Of a DNA stretch of 64,000 nt, positions 43,053-50,753 are shown in pieces (position 1 is the stretch's first letter; every line of letters starts with the position of its first letter). Where the stretch lies: NCBI RefSeq assembly GCF_001269885.1, contig NZ_LHVH01000035.1, positions 186,001 through 250,000 on the forward strand, written 5' to 3'. This stretch comes from Pseudomonas kilonensis (GTDB taxonomy: Bacteria > Pseudomonadota > Gammaproteobacteria > Pseudomonadales > Pseudomonadaceae). The notes under the pieces were generated by a model. It searched no databases. It was given only the letters and a program-made list of their open reading frames with translations, and was not told the DNA's origin. Both the position numbers and the translations under genes were made by a program.

Positions 43053-43852
43053 CACTGCTCTCTCAGCAGTTGGCGAACCCGGCTCGACGCGATGCGGTTG
43101 AACGCACCCAGACGACTGCTCAGATCACGCGGCCCCGCCGCTACAGCTTCAATCGCCTGGAGCAGACACTCATTCACCCGCGCCAGATCCTCCGCCAACG
43201 GCTGTTCAACCTGTTCCACTGACAAGGTTTCCCACAGCAGACCCAGGCTGGCAAAGCTGTCGATGTCATAGGCCATCGGTGGCACGCTGGCGGCCAACGC
43301 CTCAAGCTCCTCGACGCTGCGCAGCGTCACCCGCGCCGCCGAGGCCTTGCCCATGGCGTGGACCATCACGCCCGGGTCGCGCAGGGCGATCAGGCGGTTG
43401 GCCTGGTAACCGTGGGCCAGGAACGCCCCGGACATGGCCTTGCCCACCAGCAAGCCAATCACCGGGTGCCCGACCAGTCGCGCACGGGCATAGCTGTCCG
43501 CCGCACCGGCCAAGGCCTGATGAATGCCCAGGGCTTCTTCGCGCCGGCCGTAGGCCTGGCTCGGTACATCGACAATGGCGATCAGCGCACGCTTGTTGAC
43601 TGCATCCCGGTCGGCGTCGATGGCGTCGTCCACCGCTTTAGCCAGGCCCCAGCCTTCCAGCAGTCCGACTTCGCCGTTGCGCGCCCGCGGGAAACGGTTG
43701 TCGGGATCGGCCACCACCGCCAGCAGGCGCACGGTTTGCTCGCCCAGCCTGGTGTCAGCGACTTTCAACGAAGCCGGCAGGCCTTCCAGCGGTTTGGCGT
43801 CGCCAGCCAAGGCTTCGAACCAGCGCAAGCCTCTCAATGAATAGGCACTCAT
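43049..43852 (-). CDS. mdcE: Malonate decarboxylase gamma subunit
   Basis: Carboxyltransferase-fold subunit that with MdcD decarboxylates malonyl-S-MdcC to acetyl-S-MdcC. The 267-residue protein has the crotonase-like core (FPRARNGEVGLLEGWGLAKA, IVDVPSQAYGRREEALGIHQ, GLLVGKAMSGAFLAHGYQAN). The ATG at 43852 overlaps the mdcD stop by four bases. It is part of a tightly overlapping operon. Confidence 0.94.
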   Translation of the reverse strand: MSAYSLRGLRWFEALAGDAKPLEGLPASLKVADTRLGEQTVRLLAVVADPDNRFPRARNGEVGLLEGWGLAKAVDDAIDADRDAVNKRALIAIVDVPSQAYGRREEALGIHQALAGAADSYARARLVGHPVIGLLVGKAMSGAFLAHGYQANRLIALRDPGVMVHAMGKASAARVTLRSVEELEALAASVPPMAYDIDSFASLGLLWETLSVEQVEQPLAEDLARVNECLLQAIEAVAAGPRDLSSRLGAFNRIASSRVRQLLREQW

Positions 43853-44700
43853 GAGCGTTCTCCCTGATACAGCTGGCGAACCGTGGCCGGTTCGATTTGC
43901 ACGTCAGTGTCCAAGCGGGCCAGGCGCTGCAGGAACAGCTCGGCCTGGCCGCTGCGGTGTTGCGCGGGAACGCCCAGGTGCAACAACTGGCCGACCTGTT
44001 GGCGGATCTGCGTCACATCGTCGGCCACATAACGGTCCACCAATCCCGTGGCGAACCGCTGTTCACCGCCGATCAGGCTCCAGATGAACGGCCGGTCGCG
44101 GGAGTCGTATTCGTCGATCCCGGCCTCCTGTTCGATCACTTGTGGGCCGTTCAGGCCCAGCCGCGCTTCCTGGGTCACCAGCAGATAACTGCACAGCCCG
44201 GCGGCGATGGACATGCCACCAAAACAGCCGACGCTGCCGGCCACCACACCGACCACCGGTTGGTATTGGCGCAGGTCGACAATCGCCGAATGAATCTCGG
44301 CGATCGCCGCGAGCCCGAGGTTGGCCTCCTGCAACCGCACGCCACCGGTTTCCAGCAGCAGCACGGCGCGGGTCGGGATGCCCTTGCGGTTGTCCTCGGC
44401 GGCCAGTTCCAACGCACCGGCAATCTTCGCCCCGCCGACTTCGCCGAGGCTACCGCCCTGGAACGCGCCTTCGATGGCGGCGATCACCACGGGCAGGCCA
44501 TCGAGCGTGCCCTTGGCGATCACCACGCCGTCGTCGCTTTGCGGCACCACGCCCTGGCGCAACAGCCACGGCGACATGATCCGCTGGAACGGGTCGAGCA
44601 GTTCACGGAAAGTGCCCTCATCGAGCAAGGCCTTGGCCCGCTGCCGGGCGCCGAGTTCGACGAAGCTGTGCTTGTTGAGCAACGCTGCACTGTCAGTCAT
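43849..44700 (-). CDS. mdcD: Malonate decarboxylase beta subunit
   Basis: Partner of MdcE in the decarboxylase. The 283-residue carboxyltransferase-type protein has SFVELGARQRAKALLDEGTFRELLDPFQ at the N terminus, IEGAFQGGSLGEVGGAKIAGALELA, the TGGVRLQEANLGL acyl-binding region and GVVAGSVGCFGGMSIAAGL. It starts at the ATG 44700, overlapping the mdcC stop by eight bases. The longer open frame upstream of this ATG lies over mdcC and is not coding. Confidence 0.95.
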   Translation of the reverse strand: MTDSAALLNKHSFVELGARQRAKALLDEGTFRELLDPFQRIMSPWLLRQGVVPQSDDGVVIAKGTLDGLPVVIAAIEGAFQGGSLGEVGGAKIAGALELAAEDNRKGIPTRAVLLLETGGVRLQEANLGLAAIAEIHSAIVDLRQYQPVVGVVAGSVGCFGGMSIAAGLCSYLLVTQEARLGLNGPQVIEQEAGIDEYDSRDRPFIWSLIGGEQRFATGLVDRYVADDVTQIRQQVGQLLHLGVPAQHRSGQAELFLQRLARLDTDVQIEPATVRQLYQGERS

Positions 44701-44992
44701 GGCCGATCTCCTCGAAGCCTTGCTCCAGGCGCAAACGCACCACGCCGGGGGTGGCGCCGAAATCGTGGATGTCGATAGACAAGGCCGGCGGTGTCTGGCC
44801 GTCGAACAGGCGGGCGAACAGGTGCTGCCAGCGTTGTTCACTACCGTTGACCGAGGTCTGCACCTGGATGGTCAACTTGCCCGCCAGACCGGGTTCGATC
44901 AGCACTTCCAGGTCGCCCGAGCCGACACAGCCCACCAGCGCCCGGCCCCGTGGCGGCTGCCCGGCGGGGAATTCAAAGGATAAGGTTTCCAT
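44693..44992 (-). CDS. mdcC: Malonate decarboxylase acyl carrier protein (delta subunit)
   Basis: Small carrier of 99 residues that holds the acetyl/malonyl group on a 2'-(5''-phosphoribosyl)-3'-dephospho-CoA arm. The attachment serine is S25 in CVGSGDLEVL, the same position as in the Klebsiella protein as I recall. The start at 44992 overlaps the mdcB stop (TGATG). MdcB and MdcG make and attach the arm; MdcH loads it; MdcA and MdcDE turn it over. Confidence 0.95.
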   Translation of the reverse strand: METLSFEFPAGQPPRGRALVGCVGSGDLEVLIEPGLAGKLTIQVQTSVNGSEQRWQHLFARLFDGQTPPALSIDIHDFGATPGVVRLRLEQGFEEIGHD

Positions 44993-45867
44993 CAGCACAC
45001 TCCAGGGAAGAGGCCATCGCCGCGTTCGATTCGATCGAGGAACAGGCAGGCGGCGAGCAGGTCGGCAGCGCCGCCGGGCGAGGCGTTCAAGGCAATCAGT
45101 TGTTGATCCAGCGCGTGCAAGTGGCGGCGACCGCCCAGGCTCGCACTGCCACCGGCATCGAGCACCGCCTTGGCGCCCTGTTGCATGGCCTGCAAACCCG
45201 GCTCGCCGGCGCGATAGAGCACGCAGGTATCGGCCAGGGTGGTCATGATCGCCAGCAAGGCATCAAGCCGGGCGTTCTGCTCTCCCGCGCCCGCCGCGCG
45301 ACTGCGCTTGAGCTGCGGCAGACCCAGGCCAGTCACCGCAGGGAACGCCAGTTGCGCTTCTTCCCGGGCGCCGCGCACGCCGTAGCGCTGGGCGACCTGG
45401 GCGCCATGGCTCAAGGGTTGGGGCGCATAGCGGTCGTTGAGCAAGGCCAGGCGGGCCGCACGTAAAGTCACGGCACCCGCGACGCTGGATTCAGGTTCCA
45501 ACGCTGCCGCAGCGACCAACAGGCCCAAGGCCCAGATCGCCCCGCGATGGGTATTCACCCCACCAGTGGTGGCGAGCATCGAGGCTTCCCCCTCACGGCC
45601 GATGCGCCCGAGGGCTTCGCGTAGCGGCAAGCCGATCTCGCCACAGTCGAGGGCGGCTTCGGCCATTTCCTTGAACGCCGGCCACAGCGACAGTGCCGAA
45701 GCATGCATCAGGCCCAGGTGCAGATCGGTGTGGGCGCCATTGCCACGACGGTCCACCAAGGCCGGTTTAGGCGACAGGTCGGCTTCGTCGATCAGCGCGT
45801 CCACCGCCATATCCGCCAGGCGCTCGGCCAAGGACAGTTTTTTCGGTTGCAGGTTGAAGGCGTGCAT
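44992..45867 (-). CDS. mdcB: Triphosphoribosyl-dephospho-CoA synthase MdcB
   Basis: Makes 2'-(5''-triphosphoribosyl)-3'-dephospho-CoA from dephospho-CoA and ATP, the precursor of the MdcC prosthetic group. The 291-residue CitG/MdcB family protein has PKPALVDRRGNGAHTDLHLGLMHASA, the TTGGVNTHRGAIWALGLL motif and GGRRHLHALDQQLIALNASPGGAADLLA. It begins directly after mdcA (the stop at 45868 touches its start), so the two are coupled. Confidence 0.94.
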   Translation of the reverse strand: MHAFNLQPKKLSLAERLADMAVDALIDEADLSPKPALVDRRGNGAHTDLHLGLMHASALSLWPAFKEMAEAALDCGEIGLPLREALGRIGREGEASMLATTGGVNTHRGAIWALGLLVAAAALEPESSVAGAVTLRAARLALLNDRYAPQPLSHGAQVAQRYGVRGAREEAQLAFPAVTGLGLPQLKRSRAAGAGEQNARLDALLAIMTTLADTCVLYRAGEPGLQAMQQGAKAVLDAGGSASLGGRRHLHALDQQLIALNASPGGAADLLAACLFLDRIERGDGLFPGVC

Positions 45868-47538
45868 TTACCAGCTCCTGAACTTGGCGGGCGGGTTGTA
45901 GAGGCCACCGGACCACTCCACCAGATCGGCAACGCTCTTGGCCGCGAGCAACTCGCGGGTGGCGTCGGTGCGACGGATCCCGAGGTCTTCGGGCAAGGCG
46001 ATCAGCCCTTCGCGGCGCATACGCGCGGTGTCTTTCGGGTCATGGCGCAGGCCAATGGCAGTGACGCCGGCCACGGCGGCGATCATCGCCTGGCGCTCTT
46101 CCAGGGAACGGGCCTTGTACAGGTAGGCGATGCCCTCTTCGGTCAGCAGGTGGGTGACGTCGTCGCCGTAGATCATGATCGGCGCCAGGGGCATGCCGGC
46201 TTTCTTCGCCACATCCACCGCGTCGAGGGTGTCGACGAAGGTCGGTTTGCCGCCCTCCTGGAACGTCTCGACCATTTGCACCACCAGCTTCTTGCCGCGT
46301 TCGAGCAACGGCGCCTCGCCATCGCCATGGCGCATGTCGAGCCAAGCCGGCGTGCCGTGACGACGACCACGCGGGTCGTGGCCCATGTTCGGCGCCCCAC
46401 CGAAGCCGGCCAAGCGGCCACGGGTCACGGTGGAGGAATGGCCATCGCCGTCCACTTGCAGGGTGGCGCCGATGAACAGGTCCACCGCGTACTGCCCGGC
46501 CAGTTGGCAGACCATGCGGTTGGAGCGCAGCGAGCCGTCGTGGCCGGTGAAGAACACGTCCGGCCGGGCGGCGATGTAGTTTTCCATGCCCAGCTCGGTG
46601 CCAAAGCAATGCACGCTCTCGACCCAGCCGCTTTCGATGGCCGGGATCAGGGTCGGGTGCGGATTGAGCGTCCAGTTGCGGCAGATCTTGCCCTTCAGGC
46701 CGAGGGATTCGCCGTAGGTCGGCAAGATCAACTCAATCGCGGCGGTGTTGAAACCGATGCCGTGATTGAGGGATTGGACGTTGTGTTTCTCGTAGATCCC
46801 GCGGATCGCCATCATCGCCATCAGCACATGCACAGGCTTGATGTGGCGCGGGTCGCGGGTGAACAGCGGCTCGATGTAGAACGGCTTGTCGGCCACCACC
46901 ACGAAATCGACCCAGGACGCCGGGATGTCGACGCGCGGCAGGTCGCTGACGTCATCCACCAACTGGTTGACCTGGACAATGACGATGCCGTCACTGAACG
47001 CCGCCGGCTCGATCAGCGCCGGTGTGTCTTCGGTGCTGGGGCCGGTGTAGATATTGCCGGCGCGGTCGGCCATGAAACCGGCCGAGAGCACCACATTGGG
47101 GATCAGGTCCACCACCAACCGGGCATAGAGTTCGATGTAGGTGTGGATCGCGCCGATTTCCAGCAGGCCGTCTTCGAGCAACTGGCTGATGCGCAGGCTC
47201 TGGGTGCCGGCGAAGGAGAAGTCGAGCTTGCGGGCGATGCCGCGTTCGAACAGGTCCAGGTGCTCGGACCGCCCGACGCTGGGCATGATCATGTGCAAAT
47301 CGTGCAGCTTCGACGGGTCGACTTTCGCCAGGGAGCGGGAAAGGAAGTCCGCCTGCTTCTGGTTATTGCCCTCAAGCACCACACGGTCGCCGGGCAGGAT
47401 CAACGCCTCCAGCGCAGCAACGATCTTGTCGGTGGGCAGCACCACACCGTCGGCAAGCCCCTTCACCAGCCCGAGACGCCGCTGCTTTTCGCTGCGCCGC
47501 CGCGTCCAGCGCGAGTCGGGGGATATTGTTGTTGTCAT
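45868..47538 (-). CDS. mdcA: Malonate decarboxylase alpha subunit
   Basis: Acetyl-S-ACP:malonate ACP transferase that swaps malonate for acetate on MdcC. The 556-residue CoA-transferase-fold protein has VVLEGNNQKQADFLSRSLAK, LSAGFMADRAGNIYTGPSTED, SLNHGIGFNTAAIELILPTYGESLGLKG, HCFGTELGMENYIAA, and GFGGAPNMGHDPRGRRHGTPAW. The ATG at 47538 has GGAG upstream. It is the first gene of mdcABCDEGH-madLM, whose promoter must lie in the repeat-flanked spacer to the right. Confidence 0.95.
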   Translation of the reverse strand: MTTTISPDSRWTRRRSEKQRRLGLVKGLADGVVLPTDKIVAALEALILPGDRVVLEGNNQKQADFLSRSLAKVDPSKLHDLHMIMPSVGRSEHLDLFERGIARKLDFSFAGTQSLRISQLLEDGLLEIGAIHTYIELYARLVVDLIPNVVLSAGFMADRAGNIYTGPSTEDTPALIEPAAFSDGIVIVQVNQLVDDVSDLPRVDIPASWVDFVVVADKPFYIEPLFTRDPRHIKPVHVLMAMMAIRGIYEKHNVQSLNHGIGFNTAAIELILPTYGESLGLKGKICRNWTLNPHPTLIPAIESGWVESVHCFGTELGMENYIAARPDVFFTGHDGSLRSNRMVCQLAGQYAVDLFIGATLQVDGDGHSSTVTRGRLAGFGGAPNMGHDPRGRRHGTPAWLDMRHGDGEAPLLERGKKLVVQMVETFQEGGKPTFVDTLDAVDVAKKAGMPLAPIMIYGDDVTHLLTEEGIAYLYKARSLEERQAMIAAVAGVTAIGLRHDPKDTARMRREGLIALPEDLGIRRTDATRELLAAKSVADLVEWSGGLYNPPAKFRSW

Positions 47539-47620
47539 GACCACTCCACGGGTTCGCTGTCGTGGGGGTCACCTTAGGAGTGTTGTGGCGCGGGCATCAA
47601 TCAAGCTCGACGGCGGATCG

Positions 47621-47635
47621 TTACGGTTGGAGTAA
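47621..47635. promoter_or_regulatory. Candidate LysR-type (MdcR) site upstream of mdcA
   Basis: TTAC-GGTTGGA-GTAA is an imperfect dyad containing a T-N11-A core about 83 bases before the mdcA ATG. Assignment to MdcR is inference. Confidence 0.4.
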
Positions 47636-47652
47636 TGGTTGAACGCCATCCT

Positions 47653-47742
47653 TGTGGGAGCGAGCTTGCTCGCGATAGTGGTGGGTCAGCCAAAGGAGAT
47701 GTCGAATGTGCTGCCGCCATCGCGAGCAAGCTCGCTCCCACA
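47653..47742. repeat. REPIN upstream of mdcA
   Basis: Inverted arms TGTGGGAGCGAGCTTGCTCG and mirror. Confidence 0.9.
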
Positions 47743-47778
47743 CAGGTCGTTTATAAGATCAGTGCCCACCGCTAATCC

Positions 47779-47862
47779 TGTGGGAGCCAAGCTTGCTCGC
47801 GATAGCGATGGGTCAGATTGCAAATGCAGAATGTGCCGCCTTCGCGAGCAAGCCCGCACACA
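47779..47862. repeat. Degenerate REPIN
   Basis: Left arm TGTGGGAGCCAAGCTTGCTC; right arm CGCGAGCAAGCCCGCACACA has lost its end. Confidence 0.8.
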
Positions 47863-47881
47863 ATAGGATTGGGGTACACCT

Positions 47882-48000
47882 GCCAATAGCAGGTCGGCTG
47901 TCAGGCCGCCTCGCGAGCAAGCTTTGCTCCCACAGGTTCTGCTCACACAAGTCTGGTTGGGGTACAGCTGCATGAGCCAGGTCGGCTGTCAGGCCGCCTC
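47882..48000 (+). repeat. 88-mer repeat units next to core copy C
   Basis: About one and a half units of the same 88-bp repeat seen at 4467-5082, again leading into a core element with GAGCCAGGTCGGCTGTCAGG. Confidence 0.85.
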
Positions 48001-48351
48001 GTTTTTGATCTTGATCTTGATCTGGGGCGCCCCGTTAACCACGCTGGCCGAACGCAGGCATTGTGGAGTGGGCATCCCGGCATGGATGCCGGGATAGCCG
48101 CGCTGGGCCATGGATGGCCCTTCGCGGCGGGCCCACGGAGCAATGCCTTCGTTCGGGCATGCCGAGCCTAAGCGAGGCACCGAGTGGTGGGGCAAAGCCT
48201 TTTTTGTTACTTTTTTGGCGTCTGAAAAAAGTGACCCGCCGTAAGGGCGGAACCCTAAGCCGCCGTTACCGCAGCAATGGATATGTACCCGTTCAACAAA
48301 ATCCTGGCCCGCTGTCAGGCAGCCATCGCGAGCAAGCTCGCTCCCACCAGA
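48001..48351 (+). repeat. Repeat core element, copy C, with trailing REP
   Basis: Core about 48019-48285, then GTACCCGTTCAACAAAATCC and a single REP at about 48325. The whole block including the 88-mer part reappears at about 49745-50206, so it forms a direct repeat around the MNT/HEPN pair. The terminal hairpin here is ACTTTTTT / AAAAAAGT. Confidence 0.88.
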
Positions 48352-48389
48352 TCGTTGGTTACCTTTCGATTGGTGGCGAACGCCACGGA

Positions 48390-48815
48390 TCAACTCACGC
48401 CCATCAATTGCCGGACCCGTTCGAGCAGTTGCGCAGCGCTCTCAATCAGTTGGGTAAGAAGTGCATCATCTTCATCCATGTACCCCTCGTACTCGGCAAG
48501 GTTGCGCCGCTCATGACACAACGCGAATAACCGGACCTGCACGTTGCTGATTTCCGTCGTGTGAATCAGGCACTGGAAGACCAGATAGCGCTTGTCCGAC
48601 CGATAACCACTCAAGCGTAGCGCCGTGAGCGCCAAGGCATGGGCGGCGTTGTATGCCAGGTCAAACCGGCTGGCGAAAGAAAGGGAAGTTGTTTGTGCAT
48701 CCTTCAAGCGATCCGTTGCCGAACGCATCAGGCCCTCGCATTCCTGACGATCCGATGGTTCGGCTTTCAGGCCGCCGCTACGTAACAGATTCTCCAGGTT
48801 TTCTTGCTTGCCCAT
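48390..48815 (-). CDS. HEPN-domain protein, putative toxin partner
   Basis: Predicted all-helical HEPN-family protein of 141 residues, usually the RNase or toxin partner of an MNT nucleotidyltransferase. SRFDLAYNAAHALALTALRL and YLVFQCLIHTTEIS are the helical core. HERRNLAEYEGY at about 101-112 corresponds to the usual active-site helix. The canonical R-x4-6-H motif is not seen: the histidine position after the arginines is filled by glutamate. The ATG at 48815 (MGKQENLENLL) overlaps the MNT gene by 38 bases in another frame, so the two are translationally coupled. It could be a nuclease-dead or divergent HEPN. Confidence 0.75.
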   Translation of the reverse strand: MGKQENLENLLRSGGLKAEPSDRQECEGLMRSATDRLKDAQTTSLSFASRFDLAYNAAHALALTALRLSGYRSDKRYLVFQCLIHTTEISNVQVRLFALCHERRNLAEYEGYMDEDDALLTQLIESAAQLLERVRQLMGVS

Positions 48816-49407
48816 CCTTGGTTTCCAAAGGGTCTTCACCCAGCAAATTGATCTTGTCCTGTTGCGCTACACGCACCACGAAACTGTTGCCAACGGCAAG
48901 TTTCGTGGCCCAGTCCTGGGGGGTGTAGAGCGTTGGGTTTAGCGGGCGGCCCAGTTGCTCTTCCAGAGGTAGAAGCCGCTCCATCACTTCACTGTAGTGC
49001 AGGCCTTCGCCGATCAGCATGAGATCTATGTCACTGGATGCGTTTGCCTGGCCCTTGGCGATAGAGCCATAGACGAACGCCCAGCGCAGTTGTTCTGAAA
49101 AAGGCTCCAATGCCTGGCGCAACGGTTCGGCGATGCCGATGGTTTTGCGCACGATGCCGAGCAGCTCAGCGTAAATCGGGCAGTGTGGGTTGACTTGATA
49201 ATGGGTTTGATTGCCCAGACGAGTCATGGTGAGCACGCCTGAGCGTTGCAGGCGTTCCAACTCTCGCATGAGGCTGCCTTTACCTATTTGGGCCCAGCGG
49301 GCAATTTCGTTGGCATAGAAGCTTTGGTTCGGCTTACCAAACAACAAGCCCAAGACCCGTTGCTGAGTGGCCGTGAACAGCGCGTCGCTGAGAGAAAGGT
49401 GGTTCAT
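48778..49407 (-). CDS. Winged-helix plus MNT nucleotidyltransferase, putative antitoxin
   Basis: A 209-residue protein fusing a winged HTH (about 12-70, FYANEIARWAQIGKGSLMRE and LERLQRSGVLT) to a minimal nucleotidyltransferase. The latter has the FVYGSIAKGQ glycine-serine and the SDIDLM metal aspartates D126 and D128, so it looks active. In the known HepT/MntA systems the MNT antitoxin AMPylates its HEPN toxin. Here the HTH probably adds self-repression through four palindromes just upstream. I use the ATG at 49407 because earlier in-frame ATG codons lie inside the operator region. The following gene encodes the HEPN partner. Confidence 0.8.
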   Translation of the reverse strand: MNHLSLSDALFTATQQRVLGLLFGKPNQSFYANEIARWAQIGKGSLMRELERLQRSGVLTMTRLGNQTHYQVNPHCPIYAELLGIVRKTIGIAEPLRQALEPFSEQLRWAFVYGSIAKGQANASSDIDLMLIGEGLHYSEVMERLLPLEEQLGRPLNPTLYTPQDWATKLAVGNSFVVRVAQQDKINLLGEDPLETKDGQARKPGESVT

Positions 49408-49421
49408 ATAAGCAACACAAA

Positions 49422-49519
49422 GTCCCAAAAAGGGAACGATAGGTCCCTTATTGGGACTTAGCAAGTCTTGTCGTTTAATCCGGTCCCATAAAGGGACTTA
49501 ACAGACCCTTTATGGGACC
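49422..49519. promoter_or_regulatory. Four phased GGTCCC-N5-GGGACY operators
   Basis: Sites at 49422-49436, 49442-49458, 49482-49498 and 49503-49519 share the form GGTCCC-A/T5-GGGACT (outer sites slightly degenerate). Their centres (49429, 49450, 49490, 49511) are 21, 40 and 21 bases apart, close to whole helical turns. Probably bound by the HTH domain of the adjacent MNT protein. Confidence 0.75.
49436..49464 (-). promoter_or_regulatory. Probable promoter of the MNT/HEPN operon
   Basis: On the minus strand TTGCTA (49464-49459), a 17-base spacer, then TATCGT (49441-49436). The spacer is exactly occupied by the second operator, so repressor binding would block polymerase. Confidence 0.5.
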
Positions 49520-49596
49520 TATCTATCGAGCGCGACAGAGAAGGTATTACTTGTGATAGCAGCGGCATACTTAATATTGATGTCGCCTGACCAACC

Positions 49597-49868
49597 GCTA
49601 TCGCGAGCAGGCTCGCTCCCACAGGCCCTTCTCACACACGTCTGGTTGGGGTACAGCCGCAAGAGCCAGGCCGGCTGTCAGGCCGCCTCGCGAGCAAGCT
49701 TTGCTCCCACAGGTCCTGCGCACACACGTCTGGTTGGGGTACAGCCGCAAGAGCCAGGTCGGCTGTCAGGCCGCCTCGCGAGCAAGCTTTGCTCCCACAG
49801 GTCCTGCGCACACACGTCTGATTGGGGTACAGCCGCATGAGCCAGGTCGGCTATAAGGCCGCCTCGGC
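49597..49868 (+). repeat. About three 88-mer repeat units next to core copy D
   Basis: 88-base period of CGCCTCGCGAGCAAGCTTTG...GTCTGGTTGGGGTACAGCCG, opened by a REP and ending GAGCCAGGTCGGCTATAAGG against core copy D. Same unit and orientation relative to the core as in the other arrays. Confidence 0.9.
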
Positions 49869-50206
49869 GTGGACGTTGATCTCGGGCGCCCCGTTAACCA
49901 CGATGGCCGAACGCAGGCATTGTGGAGTGGGCAACCCGGCATGGATGCCGGGTTAGCCGCGCTGGGCCATGGATGGCCCTTCGCGGCGGCCCACGGAGCA
50001 ATGCCTTCGTTCGGGCATGCCGAGCCTAAGCGAGGCACCGAGTGGTGGGGCAAAGCCTTTTTGGTTACTTTTTTGGCGTCTGAAAAAAGTGACCCGCCGT
50101 CAGGGCGGAACCCTAAGCCGCCGTTACCGCAGCAATGGATATGTACCCGTTCAACAAAATCCTGGCCCGCTGTCAGGCAGCCATCGCGAGCAAGCTCCCT
50201 CCCACA
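49869..50206 (+). repeat. Repeat core element, copy D, with trailing REP
   Basis: Core 49869-50143 with palindromes (GGGCCATGGATGGCCC) and the 12-bp hairpin GGTTACTTTTTT (50063-50074) / AAAAAAGTGACC (50083-50094). It is followed by the same GTACCCGTTCAACAAAATCC and REP as copy C. Confidence 0.9.
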
Positions 50207-50207
50207 G

Positions 50208-50254
50208 TTTGATCGAAGTACAACCGGGAGAAACAGCTCGGCTCGCTCCCACAT
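50208..50254. repeat. Partial REP sequence
   Basis: A right-hand REP arm (CTCGGCTCGCTCCCACATCG) closes the degenerate REPIN that starts in copy D. Beyond it chpC ends. Confidence 0.6.
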
Positions 50255-50270
50255 CGGAACTTCGTATGCC

Positions 50271-50753
50271 TCAGGTGTTGTAGGGTTGAATCAGGCCCGC
50301 AGCCATCACCAACTCCTCCAGCGCCAACAGATCCGGCACTTTCGCCACGTGCTCCCCAACTTGCACTGCAGCCTGCTCCAACCCGCACAGCGGCACGTCG
50401 ACGTAGCTCAATTGGCTGTCGAGCTTGTAGGAGCGCGGGATACCTTGCACCAGCAGGGCAATGAAACGCAGCTCCGGCCGCCCGCCGAGGGCGTTGAGCA
50501 CGACGATGCGCACGCGCTCGCCAATCACGGTCTTCTGGCCGCAGGCCGACTCGAAGCTCAGCAATGGGATTTGCCGTTCGCGCCAGCTCACCCAGCCCAG
50601 GAACCACGGCGGGGTGTCCATATCGAATACGCTGCTCTGGTAGTCGATCAGTTCGGCCACGGCCACGTTGGGTAACACCAGGTGCCGGTCGGCCAATGGC
50701 AACAGCAGGCCGGTGAGCGGGCTGGTGCGCGAGTGAAGATGCAGGTCATGCAT
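50271..50753 (-). CDS. chpC: CheW-like protein ChpC of the Pil-Chp system
   Basis: Coupling protein of 160 residues linking chemoreceptor and histidine kinase. The CheW fold is recognised in LLLPLADRHLVLPNVAVAELIDYQ, PPWFLGWVSWRERQIPLLSFESACG and RFIALLVQGIPRSYKL. The start ATG at 50753 overlaps the chpA stop codon, so ChpC is translated directly after ChpA. In P. aeruginosa a chpB methylesterase gene lies between chpA and chpC, as I recall; there is no room for one here. Confidence 0.88.
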   Translation of the reverse strand: MHDLHLHSRTSPLTGLLLPLADRHLVLPNVAVAELIDYQSSVFDMDTPPWFLGWVSWRERQIPLLSFESACGQKTVIGERVRIVVLNALGGRPELRFIALLVQGIPRSYKLDSQLSYVDVPLCGLEQAAVQVGEHVAKVPDLLALEELVMAAGLIQPYNT

